NCBI GenBank assembly: GCA_902620455.1
Contig: CACNIG010000001.1
Coordinates: 1 to 64,000 of the forward strand
Direction: 5' to 3'
Length of the DNA: 64,000 nt
From: an uncultured Bacteroidota bacterium
GTDB lineage: Bacteria; Bacteroidota; Bacteroidia; Flavobacteriales; Flavobacteriaceae
The notes beneath the pieces are model-generated. The model was not told where the DNA came from, did no database searches, and worked only from the letters and a program-made list of their open reading frames with translations. Positions 34,866-44,235 of the stretch are shown in pieces. Every line of letters starts with the position of its first letter. The first letter of the stretch is position 1. Position numbers and translations under genes: made by a program.

Positions 34866-37145
34866 TTATTTATATTTTTTTACTCTATGATCTTTAATTA
34901 CTCCACTCCAATTCATCCCAAATGCAAAGTCATATTTATTTCCATTCTTGTCAACATGTGGAATCATATCTCGAGACATATCTTCAAATTGACTTTCTAC
35001 TGTTTCCATATTAGCGGGCATTTGAAAAGGTAGTAAACCTGATGGCTCAACTTTTCCGGAAATTATTTCTAGTAAAGCTTTGTCCTCTACGCCAGTGCTT
35101 ATAAGTAATACATCTGTGTATAATTCAATTTCTTTCATAACCATAGGTCTTGATACTTCCAAGACTAAAATTACAGGCTTTTCCCCCATTATCTTTTTTG
35201 TATCTCTTACAAGTGTCATATCAGAGTAATTATTTGTTTTGATGGTCTTACCTTTATAACTCCTATTATTAAAATCTTCAAATGGACTACCTCCAGATAA
35301 GCTTTTTTCTCTTGCATTAGTTGCAGTGTAATCAGAATATTGAAGGTTAATTGGCATATATCCGTTACCACCATTTTTAAGATCATCAGTATCATATCCA
35401 TTACCACCATCAGGATCTTTAATTCCTAGTAAGGCAAAGTCAGCATCTTCTGGATTATCAACTATTTGAAAATATTTAGAAATAGTCTCCATATCAATAG
35501 GATACTCATAACCACCCTCTGTCTGCATCATACCAAAAAAGATTTTTGTTGGTGGGTTATATCTCTTTGGAACATATACTTTTTTTTGATTTAAAAATGG
35601 TAAAACATCACTGTTTTTTAGCATTACAATTGATTTTAATTGAGCATTGAAACCTTCTTTAACAAAAGAATCATTTCCAACAGTTTGTTTTGATTGATCA
35701 ATATCTAGATAAGGGTTTTCAAAGAGTCCAACATTAAAAATATTTATAAGTAATCTAACTGCTGATTTTTCAAATCTTTTTCTCATGTATTCCTCCCCAT
35801 ATTTTTCAACACCTATTTTATATGCCTCAACTACTGGAACATAATCATCATTACCTCCAAATTGATCCATTCCGGCGTCAATTGCTAAGAAATGTTTTTC
35901 TGCCTCTGAAAAATTCTCCACACCCCAACTTTTCCCTTGCATTAAACTAACTGAAGAAACATCTTTTGTTATTGCCCAATCAGTACATAGAACCCCATCA
36001 TAATTAAATTTATTTCTTAATATATCAGTTATTAAATATTTATTAAATCCAGATCCAACTCTGTCTCCATATCCTAAGGATACAGTATAGTATGGCATTA
36101 CAGCTGAAGCTTTTTTTGTTTGCCCATTTAATTTGAAAGCTCCTTCTGTAAAAGGCTTTAAATGATTTTCAAAATTATTAGCTGGATAAATTGCATATGC
36201 TCCATATCCAAAGTGACCATCTCTTCCACCCTCTCCACTTCCGCCACCTGGCCAATGCTTGATCATTGCATTTACACTTTCCTTTCCCCATCCATGATTA
36301 TTAGTTGACTGAAATCCATCAACATAAGCTCTGGCAAGATCAGTAGATAGTATTACATCTTCTCCCATTGTTCCATCAAACCTATACCATCTGGGGTCAG
36401 TGGCTATATCAATTTGAGGAGATAAAGCAGTAGTTATGCCTAAAGCTCTATATTCAATAGAAGCAATTTCACCAAATTTTTTCATCAAAGAAGGATCAAA
36501 AGATGCAGCAAGCCCCAATGTGCTTGGCCATATAGAAATTTTTTGTTTTTCACCGCTATTAAACAAAGCAAATGCATCATTGCCATGTCTTGGATCTGAA
36601 CTAACATTTACTGGTATTCCAAATCCTAAGGATTCAGATAATTCTTGAACATTATTGCTCCAAATTGCGGCTACCTCTGGAGAATCTACAGATGTAATTA
36701 AAATATGCCTAAGATTATCCTCTGTGATAAACTTTTTTTGTTCATCTGTTAAGTCACTGGCCAAAGCATTACTTTGCTCAAAAGGTAACCCGTTATAGGA
36801 AGAACTCATCCATGCACCCATAGATCTTCCTGGAAGAGATTGATGTGAGCTGTATAGCATCAAACCTGCAATTTCATTAAGGGATAATTTTGATGCCAAA
36901 TCAATTGCTCTTTCTTCAGATGATAATCTCCAGTCTTCATATTTATCTAGTTTTTTATTTTTATTTAAATCCTTAAATGGAATAGATTTATCATAAATAA
37001 TAGAGACTCCTGAAAGTTTACTAAATTTTAAAAATGGAGCATTTCCTCTCTCCACTGTTATAAAGTTATCACTACTGATAATATCATAATTTTCAGATTC
37101 ACATGCTGAAATTATAAGAGCAAAAAATATAAAAATCTTTTTCAT
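34866..37145 (-). CDS. Glycoside hydrolase family 3 lipoprotein (beta-glucosidase-like)
   Basis: 759 residues, lipoprotein signal (IFIFFALIISAC). GH3 N-terminal barrel: KLSLNEIAGLMLYSSHQ, IPVNVSSDPRHGNDAF, and VNAMIKHWPGGGSGEGGRDG; catalytic nucleophile Asp in GVLCTDWAITKD. The C-terminal domain follows (SIVMLKNSDVLPFL...). Likely hydrolyses beta-glucosides or glucan oligomers such as laminarin products in the periplasm. No SusC/SusD pair is adjacent, so it is not in a classic polysaccharide-utilisation locus. Confidence 0.92.
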   Translation of the reverse strand: MKKIFIFFALIISACESENYDIISSDNFITVERGNAPFLKFSKLSGVSIIYDKSIPFKDLNKNKKLDKYEDWRLSSEERAIDLASKLSLNEIAGLMLYSSHQSLPGRSMGAWMSSSYNGLPFEQSNALASDLTDEQKKFITEDNLRHILITSVDSPEVAAIWSNNVQELSESLGFGIPVNVSSDPRHGNDAFALFNSGEKQKISIWPSTLGLAASFDPSLMKKFGEIASIEYRALGITTALSPQIDIATDPRWYRFDGTMGEDVILSTDLARAYVDGFQSTNNHGWGKESVNAMIKHWPGGGSGEGGRDGHFGYGAYAIYPANNFENHLKPFTEGAFKLNGQTKKASAVMPYYTVSLGYGDRVGSGFNKYLITDILRNKFNYDGVLCTDWAITKDVSSVSLMQGKSWGVENFSEAEKHFLAIDAGMDQFGGNDDYVPVVEAYKIGVEKYGEEYMRKRFEKSAVRLLINIFNVGLFENPYLDIDQSKQTVGNDSFVKEGFNAQLKSIVMLKNSDVLPFLNQKKVYVPKRYNPPTKIFFGMMQTEGGYEYPIDMETISKYFQIVDNPEDADFALLGIKDPDGGNGYDTDDLKNGGNGYMPINLQYSDYTATNAREKSLSGGSPFEDFNNRSYKGKTIKTNNYSDMTLVRDTKKIMGEKPVILVLEVSRPMVMKEIELYTDVLLISTGVEDKALLEIISGKVEPSGLLPFQMPANMETVESQFEDMSRDMIPHVDKNGNKYDFAFGMNWSGVIKDHRVKKYK

Positions 37146-37151
37146 TTTAAT

Positions 37152-37727
37152 TTATTTTTTACAATCACGTAGTACATCTTTTTCAACTACTCTTAGATAT
37201 TTTTGTCTCTTTTTATCAGAGACAAATGGAACTGACCAAAATTGTTTTGTGTTCTTCCAATTTCCACCCCATCCAAAAACAAAAGTAAATACACCAAGGA
37301 CTAGTCTTAGCTTGACTGAGTTAAGATAAATGGTTTTAACGGGAATAGAAGGGGCTCCATGAGTTAAATAACACCTTATTTTTTTGTGTCTGAAATATGA
37401 TTTAGGGTAAGCATAAATTTTAGTAATTTTTACAAATTCATATGCAAATCCTGGAGCAAAAACTTCATCAAAAAAAGTTTCCATTTTAGGAGTTAATCTA
37501 AACCACCAAATAGGAGAAATAAAATATATTCTCTCAGCCCAAAGAACTTTTTTCTTATAGGACTCAATTAATTGTTTTTTACCTTCATGAAGTTTATCTT
37601 CGTACAGATCAATAGTTTTAGTATTTTGATTTTGGTGCTGACTAAGAATTTTTGTGATTGTACTAAAAATTCCGTTATGGCAAAAAGATTTTTTATCTGG
37701 GTGGCCAATTATAACTAGGTTATTCAA
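37152..37727 (-). CDS. Flavodoxin-like NAD(P)H oxidoreductase
   Basis: 191 residues of the NQO/KefF/YwrO flavodoxin-fold family: LVIIGHPDKKSFCHNG at the N-terminus, ISPIWWFRLTPKMETFFDEV and FAPGFAYEF around the FMN site, and LTHGAPS. Transfers electrons from NAD(P)H to quinones or similar acceptors. Only a TTG start is available at 37727. Next to the divergent YpdA gene, another redox enzyme; six bases upstream of GH3 on the same strand. Confidence 0.85.
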   Translation of the reverse strand: MNNLVIIGHPDKKSFCHNGIFSTITKILSQHQNQNTKTIDLYEDKLHEGKKQLIESYKKKVLWAERIYFISPIWWFRLTPKMETFFDEVFAPGFAYEFVKITKIYAYPKSYFRHKKIRCYLTHGAPSIPVKTIYLNSVKLRLVLGVFTFVFGWGGNWKNTKQFWSVPFVSDKKRQKYLRVVEKDVLRDCKK

Positions 37728-37757
37728 TGTAAGAATTTAATAAGCTTCAAAATTAAA

Positions 37758-37765
37758 TAAATTTG
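37758..37765 (+). promoter_or_regulatory. Bacteroidota -7 box (TAAATTTG) for the ypdA-like gene
   Basis: TAAATTTG fits TAnnTTTG and ends 14 bases before the ATG at 37780. No clear -33 TTG. Confidence 0.45.
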
Positions 37766-37779
37766 TTTAGAATTATACT

Positions 37780-38739
37780 ATGAAAGATTTAATAATTATT
37801 GGTGCTGGACCTATAGGTCTAGCGTGTGGAATTGAGGCTAAAAAAAATAATTTAGACTACTTAATTATTGATAAAGGAATGTTAGTTAATTCTATTTTTA
37901 ATTATCCTGTCAACACTACTTTTTTTTCAACTTCTGATAAACTTGAAATCGGAAATATTCCTTTTATATCTCATAGTGTAAAACCGACTAGAACAGAAGC
38001 ACTTGAATACTATAGAAGAGTTTGTGATACATGGCAACTAAATCTAAGTCTTTATAATGAGGTTAATGAAATTATAAAAGAAGAAAAACATTTTGAACTC
38101 AAAACAAGTGAGGGAATTTTGAACTCAAAAAAAATTGTTATTTGTACTGGTTTTTATGATATCCCTTATATGCTTAATATACCAGGAGAAGATAAAAATA
38201 AAGTCCTTCATTACTATAATGAATCTCACCCATATTATAAAATGGATATTGCTATTGTAGGAGCTGGAAATTCGGCGGTAGATGTTGCACTAGATACTTT
38301 CAGAAAAGGCGCTAAAAGTGTAACCATGATAATAAGAGAAAAGGAAATTGGAAAAAATATAAAATATTGGGTTAGGCCAGATATAATAAATAGGATTGAA
38401 AATAATGAGATTAATGTTTTCTATGAATCTATTATTACTGAAATTAAAGATAAATCAATAATTATAAATAATAAAGAGGGAAGTATTGAAGTAGATAATG
38501 ATTTTGTATTAGCTATGACAGGGTATCAGCCGAATTATGAAATTTTGGAAAATCTTGGAGTTGAAATTCTAAAGGATGAGTTTAAAACTCCTTTCTTCAA
38601 TGAGGAGACAATGGAAACAAATGTAGAAGGTGTATTTCTTGCTGGTGTAATTTGTGGTGGACTTAAAACAAACAAGTGGTTCATTGAAAATTCAAGAGAC
38701 CACTCTGAAAAAATAATATCTCAAATTACTAAGACTTAG
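37780..38739 (+). CDS. ypdA: YpdA-family putative bacillithiol-disulfide reductase
   Basis: 319 residues. FAD site DLIIIGAGPIGLACGIEAKK, NADPH site IAIVGAGNSAVDVALDTFRK and a C-terminal FAD motif EGVFLAGVICGGLKTNKWFI. The stretch NSIFNYPVNTTFFSTSDKLE is the YpdA hallmark. In Firmicutes YpdA (Bdr) reduces oxidised bacillithiol; no bshA/B/C gene is seen here. Unlike thioredoxin reductase it lacks a CxxC pair, as expected. Convergent with the amidohydrolase gene, overlapping 11 bases. Confidence 0.9.
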   Translation: MKDLIIIGAGPIGLACGIEAKKNNLDYLIIDKGMLVNSIFNYPVNTTFFSTSDKLEIGNIPFISHSVKPTRTEALEYYRRVCDTWQLNLSLYNEVNEIIKEEKHFELKTSEGILNSKKIVICTGFYDIPYMLNIPGEDKNKVLHYYNESHPYYKMDIAIVGAGNSAVDVALDTFRKGAKSVTMIIREKEIGKNIKYWVRPDIINRIENNEINVFYESIITEIKDKSIIINNKEGSIEVDNDFVLAMTGYQPNYEILENLGVEILKDEFKTPFFNEETMETNVEGVFLAGVICGGLKTNKWFIENSRDHSEKIISQITKT

Positions 38740-40066
38740 TATTTTTATAGATTTTTCCCTTTTTCATAACAATATCAACATTTTGAAGAGTTGAAATATG
38801 TTTCAGCACGTTTCCTTTAACGGCAATGATATCTGCTTGTTTTCCTACAGAAATTGTCCCAACTTTATCTGAGACTCCCATGAAGAAAGATGGCCAATAA
38901 GTTGCAGATTTAATAGCATCAAGTGGCTCGACATTAAAGACATTTACCCAAACTTCTAATTCATTCCATGTGCTTTGAGAGTGAAATTTCATAGGAATCC
39001 CGCTGTCTGTTCCAATCATCATTACTACTCCGGAATTTCTCAATTGATCAAACTTTGTTTTTAAAGTTGGTTTTCTTATCGGAGTAAGTTGAAAATAAGG
39101 CAATTCTCCTGGTTTTGCTATTGAATTTTTTATATCCAAAATGATTGAATCGGGAAGGTCTAAATGCCATGAGTCATTATCCAAGTGCTCATTGTTATTA
39201 ATTACATCGGTGTAATTATAAAGGCCTTCAATTGTTGGAGTCCAAAATAATGGGCCTAAATTCATTTGAGCAGTTCTTTCATTAATCATTTCAATTACAT
39301 CATCAGGAAATTTAGGAGAAGAGGATAATCCGGTGTGTTCAAAATTATCAACACCTACTTTCAATCCAAGCCTAATTTCCTCAGGACGATGTGCATGTGC
39401 CACAACTTTTAAATTGTGTTTGTGAGCTTCATCTACAATTGCTGATAATTCTTCAAATGTCATTTGATCTTGATCTATTAATTTGATCAGGTCAACACCT
39501 GCTTTTGCTAAAATTCTAATTTTATTTCTTGCGTCTTTCTCTCCATTAACTCCCCACCTAAATAGCTCAGTTCCAGGATATGGTTTTTTTTGTACAAAAG
39601 GTCCACTCATATACATTGTTGGACCTGGAATCTTTCCTGAATTAATCATATCTCTTACTTCAAGACTTTCCTCTAATGGTCCTCCCAAATCTCTTGCACT
39701 TGTAACTCCAGCCATTAGTAATTGATGAGCTGAAGATGGCATAATTACATCTTTAAATAATTTAGGATATGTTTTATCCCAATATGCATAGTCTGAGTGT
39801 CCATTAATCATTAAATGTACGTGCATATCCCATAAACCAGGCATAACTGACATTCCTTCTGTACTGACAACTTCATATTCCTCTGGAACATTAATATTTC
39901 CAACCGTTCCAATATCAATTATGGTCTCATCATTAATTAAAATAACACTGTCATAAATAGGTGCATTTCCATATCCATCAATCAGAGTCCCTCCGACTAA
40001 TGCTATTCTCTGTGATACTAGAAAATTACAAGAGAAAAGTAATAAGATTAATGATATTCTTTTCAT
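38729..40066 (-). CDS. Exported amidohydrolase
   Basis: About 445 residues; I choose ATG 40066 giving signal MKRISLILLLFSCNFLVSQ, one base after the stop of the M20 gene upstream. Amidohydrolase motifs: MPGLWDMHVHLMI (HxH), LKVVAHAHRPEE, DNFEHTGLSS, MIGTDSGIPM (Asp), and the closing strand KVGTISVGKQADIIAVKG. Likely acts in the periplasm on amide, peptide or cyclic amide bonds. Coexpressed with the carbamoylase-like M20 enzyme, suggesting a two-step degradation of N-substituted amino acids. Confidence 0.88.
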   Translation of the reverse strand: MKRISLILLLFSCNFLVSQRIALVGGTLIDGYGNAPIYDSVILINDETIIDIGTVGNINVPEEYEVVSTEGMSVMPGLWDMHVHLMINGHSDYAYWDKTYPKLFKDVIMPSSAHQLLMAGVTSARDLGGPLEESLEVRDMINSGKIPGPTMYMSGPFVQKKPYPGTELFRWGVNGEKDARNKIRILAKAGVDLIKLIDQDQMTFEELSAIVDEAHKHNLKVVAHAHRPEEIRLGLKVGVDNFEHTGLSSSPKFPDDVIEMINERTAQMNLGPLFWTPTIEGLYNYTDVINNNEHLDNDSWHLDLPDSIILDIKNSIAKPGELPYFQLTPIRKPTLKTKFDQLRNSGVVMMIGTDSGIPMKFHSQSTWNELEVWVNVFNVEPLDAIKSATYWPSFFMGVSDKVGTISVGKQADIIAVKGNVLKHISTLQNVDIVMKKGKIYKNTKS

Positions 40067-40067
40067 T

Positions 40068-41354
40068 TTAATCAAGTTTGATTTTATCAATTTTTAAAAT
40101 AGTATTAAGCATTACATTATTTGTTTTCTCAAGCATTTCAAAATCTGTATATTCTTTAGGAGAATGACTTATCCCATCTTTACTTGGAGCAAAGATCATG
40201 GCTGTTGGAGCAATCAATGCCATACTCTGGGCATCATGACCAGCACCACTTGGCATTAGCATAGAACTATATCCAAGATCATCCGATACTTCACTAAGCA
40301 CATTGATTATTCTTCTATCCATCAATGCAGGATCTCCAGTAGCATCAATTGGACTAAATGAAAATTTAGTTTTTGTCTCTTGTTCAATAATCTTTGAATT
40401 TTCTATAATCTTGTTGTAAATCATTGAGATTTTCTTTGAACTTAAATCTCTTAATTCGAGACTTAGATTTACAATTCCTGGTATTACATTTGGAACTCCT
40501 GGTTCTGCTGAGATTCTGCCAACTGTGCCTACTTGCGAACCCTCATATGAGTTAACAGTTTCATTAACCATCAATACAAACTTAGAGGCGGCAATCATGG
40601 CATCCTGTCTTTGGTCCATAGGTGTTGTGCCTGCATGGTTAGTAAATCCTTCAACAGTTACGTCCCACCACTTAAGGCCTACAATTCCCTCAACAATCCC
40701 TATATCAGTGTTACTGCTATATAGATTATTTCCTTGTTCAATATGCATTTCTATGAAAGCATGAATATCACCCATATTTCTTTTTACCTCAAAAATCCTA
40801 TTAACATTTCCACCAAGCCTTTCAACACCCTCTCCATTAGTATACCCTGAAACAGTTACAACATCTAATGTCTGTTGATTGATTTTACCCGCAAGAGCTT
40901 TACTTCCAAAAAGCCCCCCCTCTTCATTAGAAAAGACTATAACCTCAAGCGGATGATTTAATGAAATATTTTCTGAATGAACAGTCTGTAAAACCTCAAT
41001 TGCATGAATTACACCGGCTGTTCCATCATAGTGCCCTCCATTAGGAACAGCATCAACGTGAGAACCAAATAAAATTGGTTTTAAGTTACTATTGTTTGGA
41101 TTGTAGTTTGCAATAAGATTACCTGCAAAATCAGTGTAAACTTTAGCACCAATTTTTTCAAGTTTTTTTGAAATATAATCTCTTGCTTGAATTTCAAAGT
41201 CACTGTATGCCACTCTATCATTTCCTTGATTCTCATTTACTCCAAACTTTTTCAGGTTTTCAAAGAGGTCAATGATTCTGTCTTTTTCAACTTTGTAATC
41301 CTGAGAATATACAAGTGAACAGCTTAAAGTGAATATAAATAATAGTTTTTTCAT
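40068..41354 (-). CDS. Exported M20-family amidase (hydantoinase/carbamoylase type)
   Basis: 428 residues with Sec signal (ending SCSLVYSQ). Matches Zn-dependent N-carbamoyl-amino-acid hydrolases/allantoate amidohydrolases: GSHVDAVPNGGHYDGTAGVI (metal His, Asp), FSNEEGGLFGSKALAG, HIEQGNNL, NHAGTTPMDQRQDAM and MPSGAGHDAQSMA. Characterised members are cytosolic and release ammonia and CO2 from carbamoyl compounds; the signal peptide places this one outside the cytoplasm. Start is nine bases after the Rieske oxygenase stop, with the amidohydrolase one base downstream. Confidence 0.9.
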   Translation of the reverse strand: MKKLLFIFTLSCSLVYSQDYKVEKDRIIDLFENLKKFGVNENQGNDRVAYSDFEIQARDYISKKLEKIGAKVYTDFAGNLIANYNPNNSNLKPILFGSHVDAVPNGGHYDGTAGVIHAIEVLQTVHSENISLNHPLEVIVFSNEEGGLFGSKALAGKINQQTLDVVTVSGYTNGEGVERLGGNVNRIFEVKRNMGDIHAFIEMHIEQGNNLYSSNTDIGIVEGIVGLKWWDVTVEGFTNHAGTTPMDQRQDAMIAASKFVLMVNETVNSYEGSQVGTVGRISAEPGVPNVIPGIVNLSLELRDLSSKKISMIYNKIIENSKIIEQETKTKFSFSPIDATGDPALMDRRIINVLSEVSDDLGYSSMLMPSGAGHDAQSMALIAPTAMIFAPSKDGISHSPKEYTDFEMLEKTNNVMLNTILKIDKIKLD

Positions 41355-41362
41355 ACTTAAAT

Positions 41363-42451
41363 TTAAGAATTAATTGATTTGGATAATAAACTATGAAAAT
41401 GATGGACACCTTTCTCCATGGTTGGTGAAAATCTACCTGTAGAGTAATATCTTGATTTTAAGCCTTTATTAACTCCTTCTACAACAAATTCATCTTCTCT
41501 CTCAACCTTATCAAGATTTGCTCCTGCTCCTTGTTCTAACTTAGATTCATCATAAACATAGCTTAAAAAAGAAACTTTGGTTTTATTCATATTTACAGGC
41601 TTGATTATATTAATAGAGATTCCCCATGGATAAAAATTAACCATAATATTTGGAAATATCCAATAATAATATGCTGAAATGTTCTTTTTGTAATCTTGAT
41701 GATCTTTGGGAAAATCAAACACTGTCTCATCACCATCTTTAGAATAACCAATTTGAAGATTAAAAAATTCGTCAATTTCTGTATCATACTTTTCGTAATC
41801 TAGAACCTCATTCAAATCATTATGAACAAATGGGATATGAAATCCCTCAAGATAATTATCACAATATAATGCCCAGTGAGAATTTACCAAATAATCTTTA
41901 CTTAAATCTGGACGATATTCTATATGATCCATTGGTAAGAATGATATTCTTTTATTAATTTTCGAGCAAACAGACTCAAAGTCAAAAGATGGCTCTAAGC
42001 CAACAAAGATAAAAGGGCCAAGATTGGCGGTTGGAAATTCTTTTAGATCATCACAATCCCTTGGGAATTCTTTTGCTAAACTAAACTCTGGCATAGATTT
42101 AAATGTACCATCAAGATTAAATTTTCGGCCATGATACATGCATCTCAAGTCTCTAACATTGCCCTTATTGTTTATTAAAATATTAGCTCTATGAGTACAA
42201 ACATTTGAAAGACAGATTATTTTTTCATCTTCATTTTTTACAAGAAGTAAGGGTTCTTCAATATAATTCTTAATAAATTCAAATGGGTAAGTGTTTATGT
42301 TGATTGGTAAAATAGATTCATGACCAACGAATTGCCATGATTTAACAAAAACTTTCTCTTTGAGTTTATCAAAATATGAATTACTTCTGTAAAATACAGC
42401 AGGTAAAGTTTCTGCTTTTTCTATATCTGGATCAACGTAAATTTTTGTCAT
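41363..42451 (-). CDS. Rieske-type aromatic-ring-hydroxylating/N-demethylating oxygenase subunit
   Basis: 362 residues. Rieske [2Fe-2S] ligands in NVCTHRANIL and LRCMYHGRKF (CxH ... CxxH); mononuclear iron site in YCDNYLEGFHIPFVH (Asn/Asp, His, His). The size and C-terminal SRPBCC-like domain fit the choline monooxygenase/glycine-betaine oxygenase branch more than true ring dioxygenases, but substrate is open. No dedicated reductase gene adjoins it. First gene of the minus-strand run with the M20 enzyme and amidohydrolase. Confidence 0.9.
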   Translation of the reverse strand: MTKIYVDPDIEKAETLPAVFYRSNSYFDKLKEKVFVKSWQFVGHESILPININTYPFEFIKNYIEEPLLLVKNEDEKIICLSNVCTHRANILINNKGNVRDLRCMYHGRKFNLDGTFKSMPEFSLAKEFPRDCDDLKEFPTANLGPFIFVGLEPSFDFESVCSKINKRISFLPMDHIEYRPDLSKDYLVNSHWALYCDNYLEGFHIPFVHNDLNEVLDYEKYDTEIDEFFNLQIGYSKDGDETVFDFPKDHQDYKKNISAYYYWIFPNIMVNFYPWGISINIIKPVNMNKTKVSFLSYVYDESKLEQGAGANLDKVEREDEFVVEGVNKGLKSRYYSTGRFSPTMEKGVHHFHSLLSKSINS

Positions 42452-42524
42452 ATAGACTTTAATTTAGATTAGTTAAAAGAATATTAAAAATATGAAATAA
42501 TGTTTTAAAGCTAAATATACACAT

Positions 42525-42532
42525 TAGATTTG
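42525..42532 (+). promoter_or_regulatory. Bacteroidota -7 box (TAGATTTG) for the Rieske/b561/YceI unit
   Basis: TAGATTTG fits TAnnTTTG and ends ten bases before the ATG at 42543, implying a leader of only a few bases. Confidence 0.5.
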
Positions 42533-42542
42533 CTGATATATT

Positions 42543-43073
42543 ATGGAAAGAAGAAAATTTCTTAAAAATACTTGTCCTACAATAACTTTCGCTTTTTTTG
42601 GGCTTTCTTACATTCAAGCTTGTTCAAAGTCGGATGATGATTCATCTTCATATAGCTCTAATAATTCAAACATAGTCCCTGATAATATAAGTGATGGTAA
42701 TGCAGGTGGAGGTAGTACTCAAACTAGTAGTGGAATTGTATCAAGTGGTAATAACATTACAATTGATTTAACAAATTCAAATTTTAGTAGCCTTTCTAAC
42801 CCAGGTGATTTTATAAACCTAACATCAGTAGGTGTTTTACTTTTAAAAATATCAAGTTCAGAATTTAGAGCCTTCGATAACTGTTGTCCTCATAGTGGAA
42901 CCAAAAATGATTGGTCATATTCAAACCAGGAGTTTACATGTGGTTCTCATGGTAACAAGTTTGGGATCGATGGAAATAATATTGTAAATTGTGGTTCAGC
43001 TGCAACATCAGGTGATTTGAAAACTTATTCAACTTCTCTTGCCGGTGATAGCTTAACCATAACTACGAGTTAG
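42543..43073 (+). CDS. Small Rieske [2Fe-2S] lipoprotein
   Basis: 176 residues. N-terminus MERRKFLKNTCPTITFAFFG resembles a twin-arginine signal (RRKFLK) and ends in a lipobox-like LSYIQAC. A Ser/Asn/Gly linker precedes a Rieske domain: NCCPHSGTKNDW (CxH) and EFTCGSHGNKFG (CxxH). A cofactor-loaded, Tat-exported electron-transfer protein is expected. It is the first of three tightly spaced genes with a b561-like membrane protein and YceI, suggesting periplasmic electron transfer. Confidence 0.88.
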   Translation: MERRKFLKNTCPTITFAFFGLSYIQACSKSDDDSSSYSSNNSNIVPDNISDGNAGGGSTQTSSGIVSSGNNITIDLTNSNFSSLSNPGDFINLTSVGVLLLKISSSEFRAFDNCCPHSGTKNDWSYSNQEFTCGSHGNKFGIDGNNIVNCGSAATSGDLKTYSTSLAGDSLTITTS

Positions 43074-43074
43074 A

Positions 43075-43710
43075 ATGCTTCAAATTAAGAGTAAAATTCT
43101 ATTAGGACTATTATCTTTGATTTTAAGTTTTAGTTGCTTTGCTCAAGATTTTACTAAAGAATTTGAGAATCTTATTAATACAGAGAAACCAAGTCTTCTA
43201 CCTGAAAAAATGTTAGTTACTCAAAGAGTTCTATGGGGAGAAAAGGGTTTATTTAGGAAGACTGGTATTGCGAAGTTAAGTATTGAAAACAGAGAAAAGG
43301 AGCTTATTGTTCGTGAAAAGATGTTAAAAGCTCATCAAATTATTGGATATATAACTTTTGCAGGGATGATCTATCAAGGTATATTGGGAGGTAAAATGTA
43401 CAATGGTGATTACAGTGTATATAATACACACAAAACACTTGGAAAAATTGTAAGTGTCTCATATTTTACAGGGGCCGGTTTATCATTATTTACGCCACCT
43501 CCATTAGTAAGTAGAGAAAGGGAAGGCCTCAACAACATAAAACTTCACAAAATATTTGCCAATATTCATGTACCCGCAATGATAATCACAAATATTTACG
43601 CTGATAAACAGCACGATGCTGATAAATATAGAGAGATACATAAGGTATCTGCTTATACAGCATTTGCAAGTTATTCTTTTGCTATGATTTCTATTATACT
43701 TGACTTCTAA
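43075..43710 (+). CDS. Cytochrome b561-like membrane protein
   Basis: 211 residues with an N-terminal signal/hydrophobic segment, a charged periplasmic-type stretch, and four helices each carrying His: KAHQIIGYITFAG, YNTHKTLGKIVSVS, LHKIFANIHVPAM and IHKVSAYTAFASY. The evenly placed His residues fit axial ligands for two b-type hemes as in cytochrome b561. Would link quinones to the neighbouring Rieske lipoprotein. One base after the Rieske stop and overlapping YceI (TAATG). Confidence 0.75.
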   Translation: MLQIKSKILLGLLSLILSFSCFAQDFTKEFENLINTEKPSLLPEKMLVTQRVLWGEKGLFRKTGIAKLSIENREKELIVREKMLKAHQIIGYITFAGMIYQGILGGKMYNGDYSVYNTHKTLGKIVSVSYFTGAGLSLFTPPPLVSREREGLNNIKLHKIFANIHVPAMIITNIYADKQHDADKYREIHKVSAYTAFASYSFAMISIILDF

Positions 43711-44234
43711 TGAAATTTATTGCAATTATATTAATTTTAACTTCGAGTAGCTTAATCTCACAAGAAATTAAAAGAGTTGATTCAGATAGATCATCTATTA
43801 GTTACTCTGGTAAACATTTTTTACATAAATGGTCAGCTGAAAACAAAAATATATCTGGACTAATTCAGATAGAAGATGAAGATATTTCCAATATTGGTAT
43901 AGTAGCTAAGGTTAGTGACTTTAAAAGTGGTAATTCTAGCTTAGATAGTAATTCATTAAGAGTTCTTGATGCACTTCAATTTCCAAATGTTATTTTTAAA
44001 TCTACAGCTGTTAATCAAGAAGACAGACAAATAATATTTGAGGGTACAATGAATTTTCATGGAATTGAAAAAGAGTTTAGCATATCAGCTAGAGTCACTC
44101 AACTTAATGAAATAACTCTGTTATCAGGAGAGTTTATTGTTTCCTTGACAGACTTTTTGGTTGAACGACCATCATTACTTACAAGAAAAATTGATGACGA
44201 AATCAATTTGGAATTTGATTTATATTTCAAATAG
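43710..44234 (+). CDS. YceI-family exported protein
   Basis: 174 residues; signal MKFIAIILILTSSSLISQ. YceI lipocalin-like barrel: SSISYSGKHFLHKWSAENKN, FKSGNSSLDSNSLRVLDALQ, FPNVIFKSTAV, and MNFHGIEKEFSISARV. Known YceI members bind isoprenoid quinones or similar long-chain molecules, which suits the adjoining b561-like and Rieske genes. Its ATG overlaps the previous stop (TAATG), so translation is coupled. Confidence 0.9.
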   Translation: MKFIAIILILTSSSLISQEIKRVDSDRSSISYSGKHFLHKWSAENKNISGLIQIEDEDISNIGIVAKVSDFKSGNSSLDSNSLRVLDALQFPNVIFKSTAVNQEDRQIIFEGTMNFHGIEKEFSISARVTQLNEITLLSGEFIVSLTDFLVERPSLLTRKIDDEINLEFDLYFK

Positions 44235-44235
44235 A

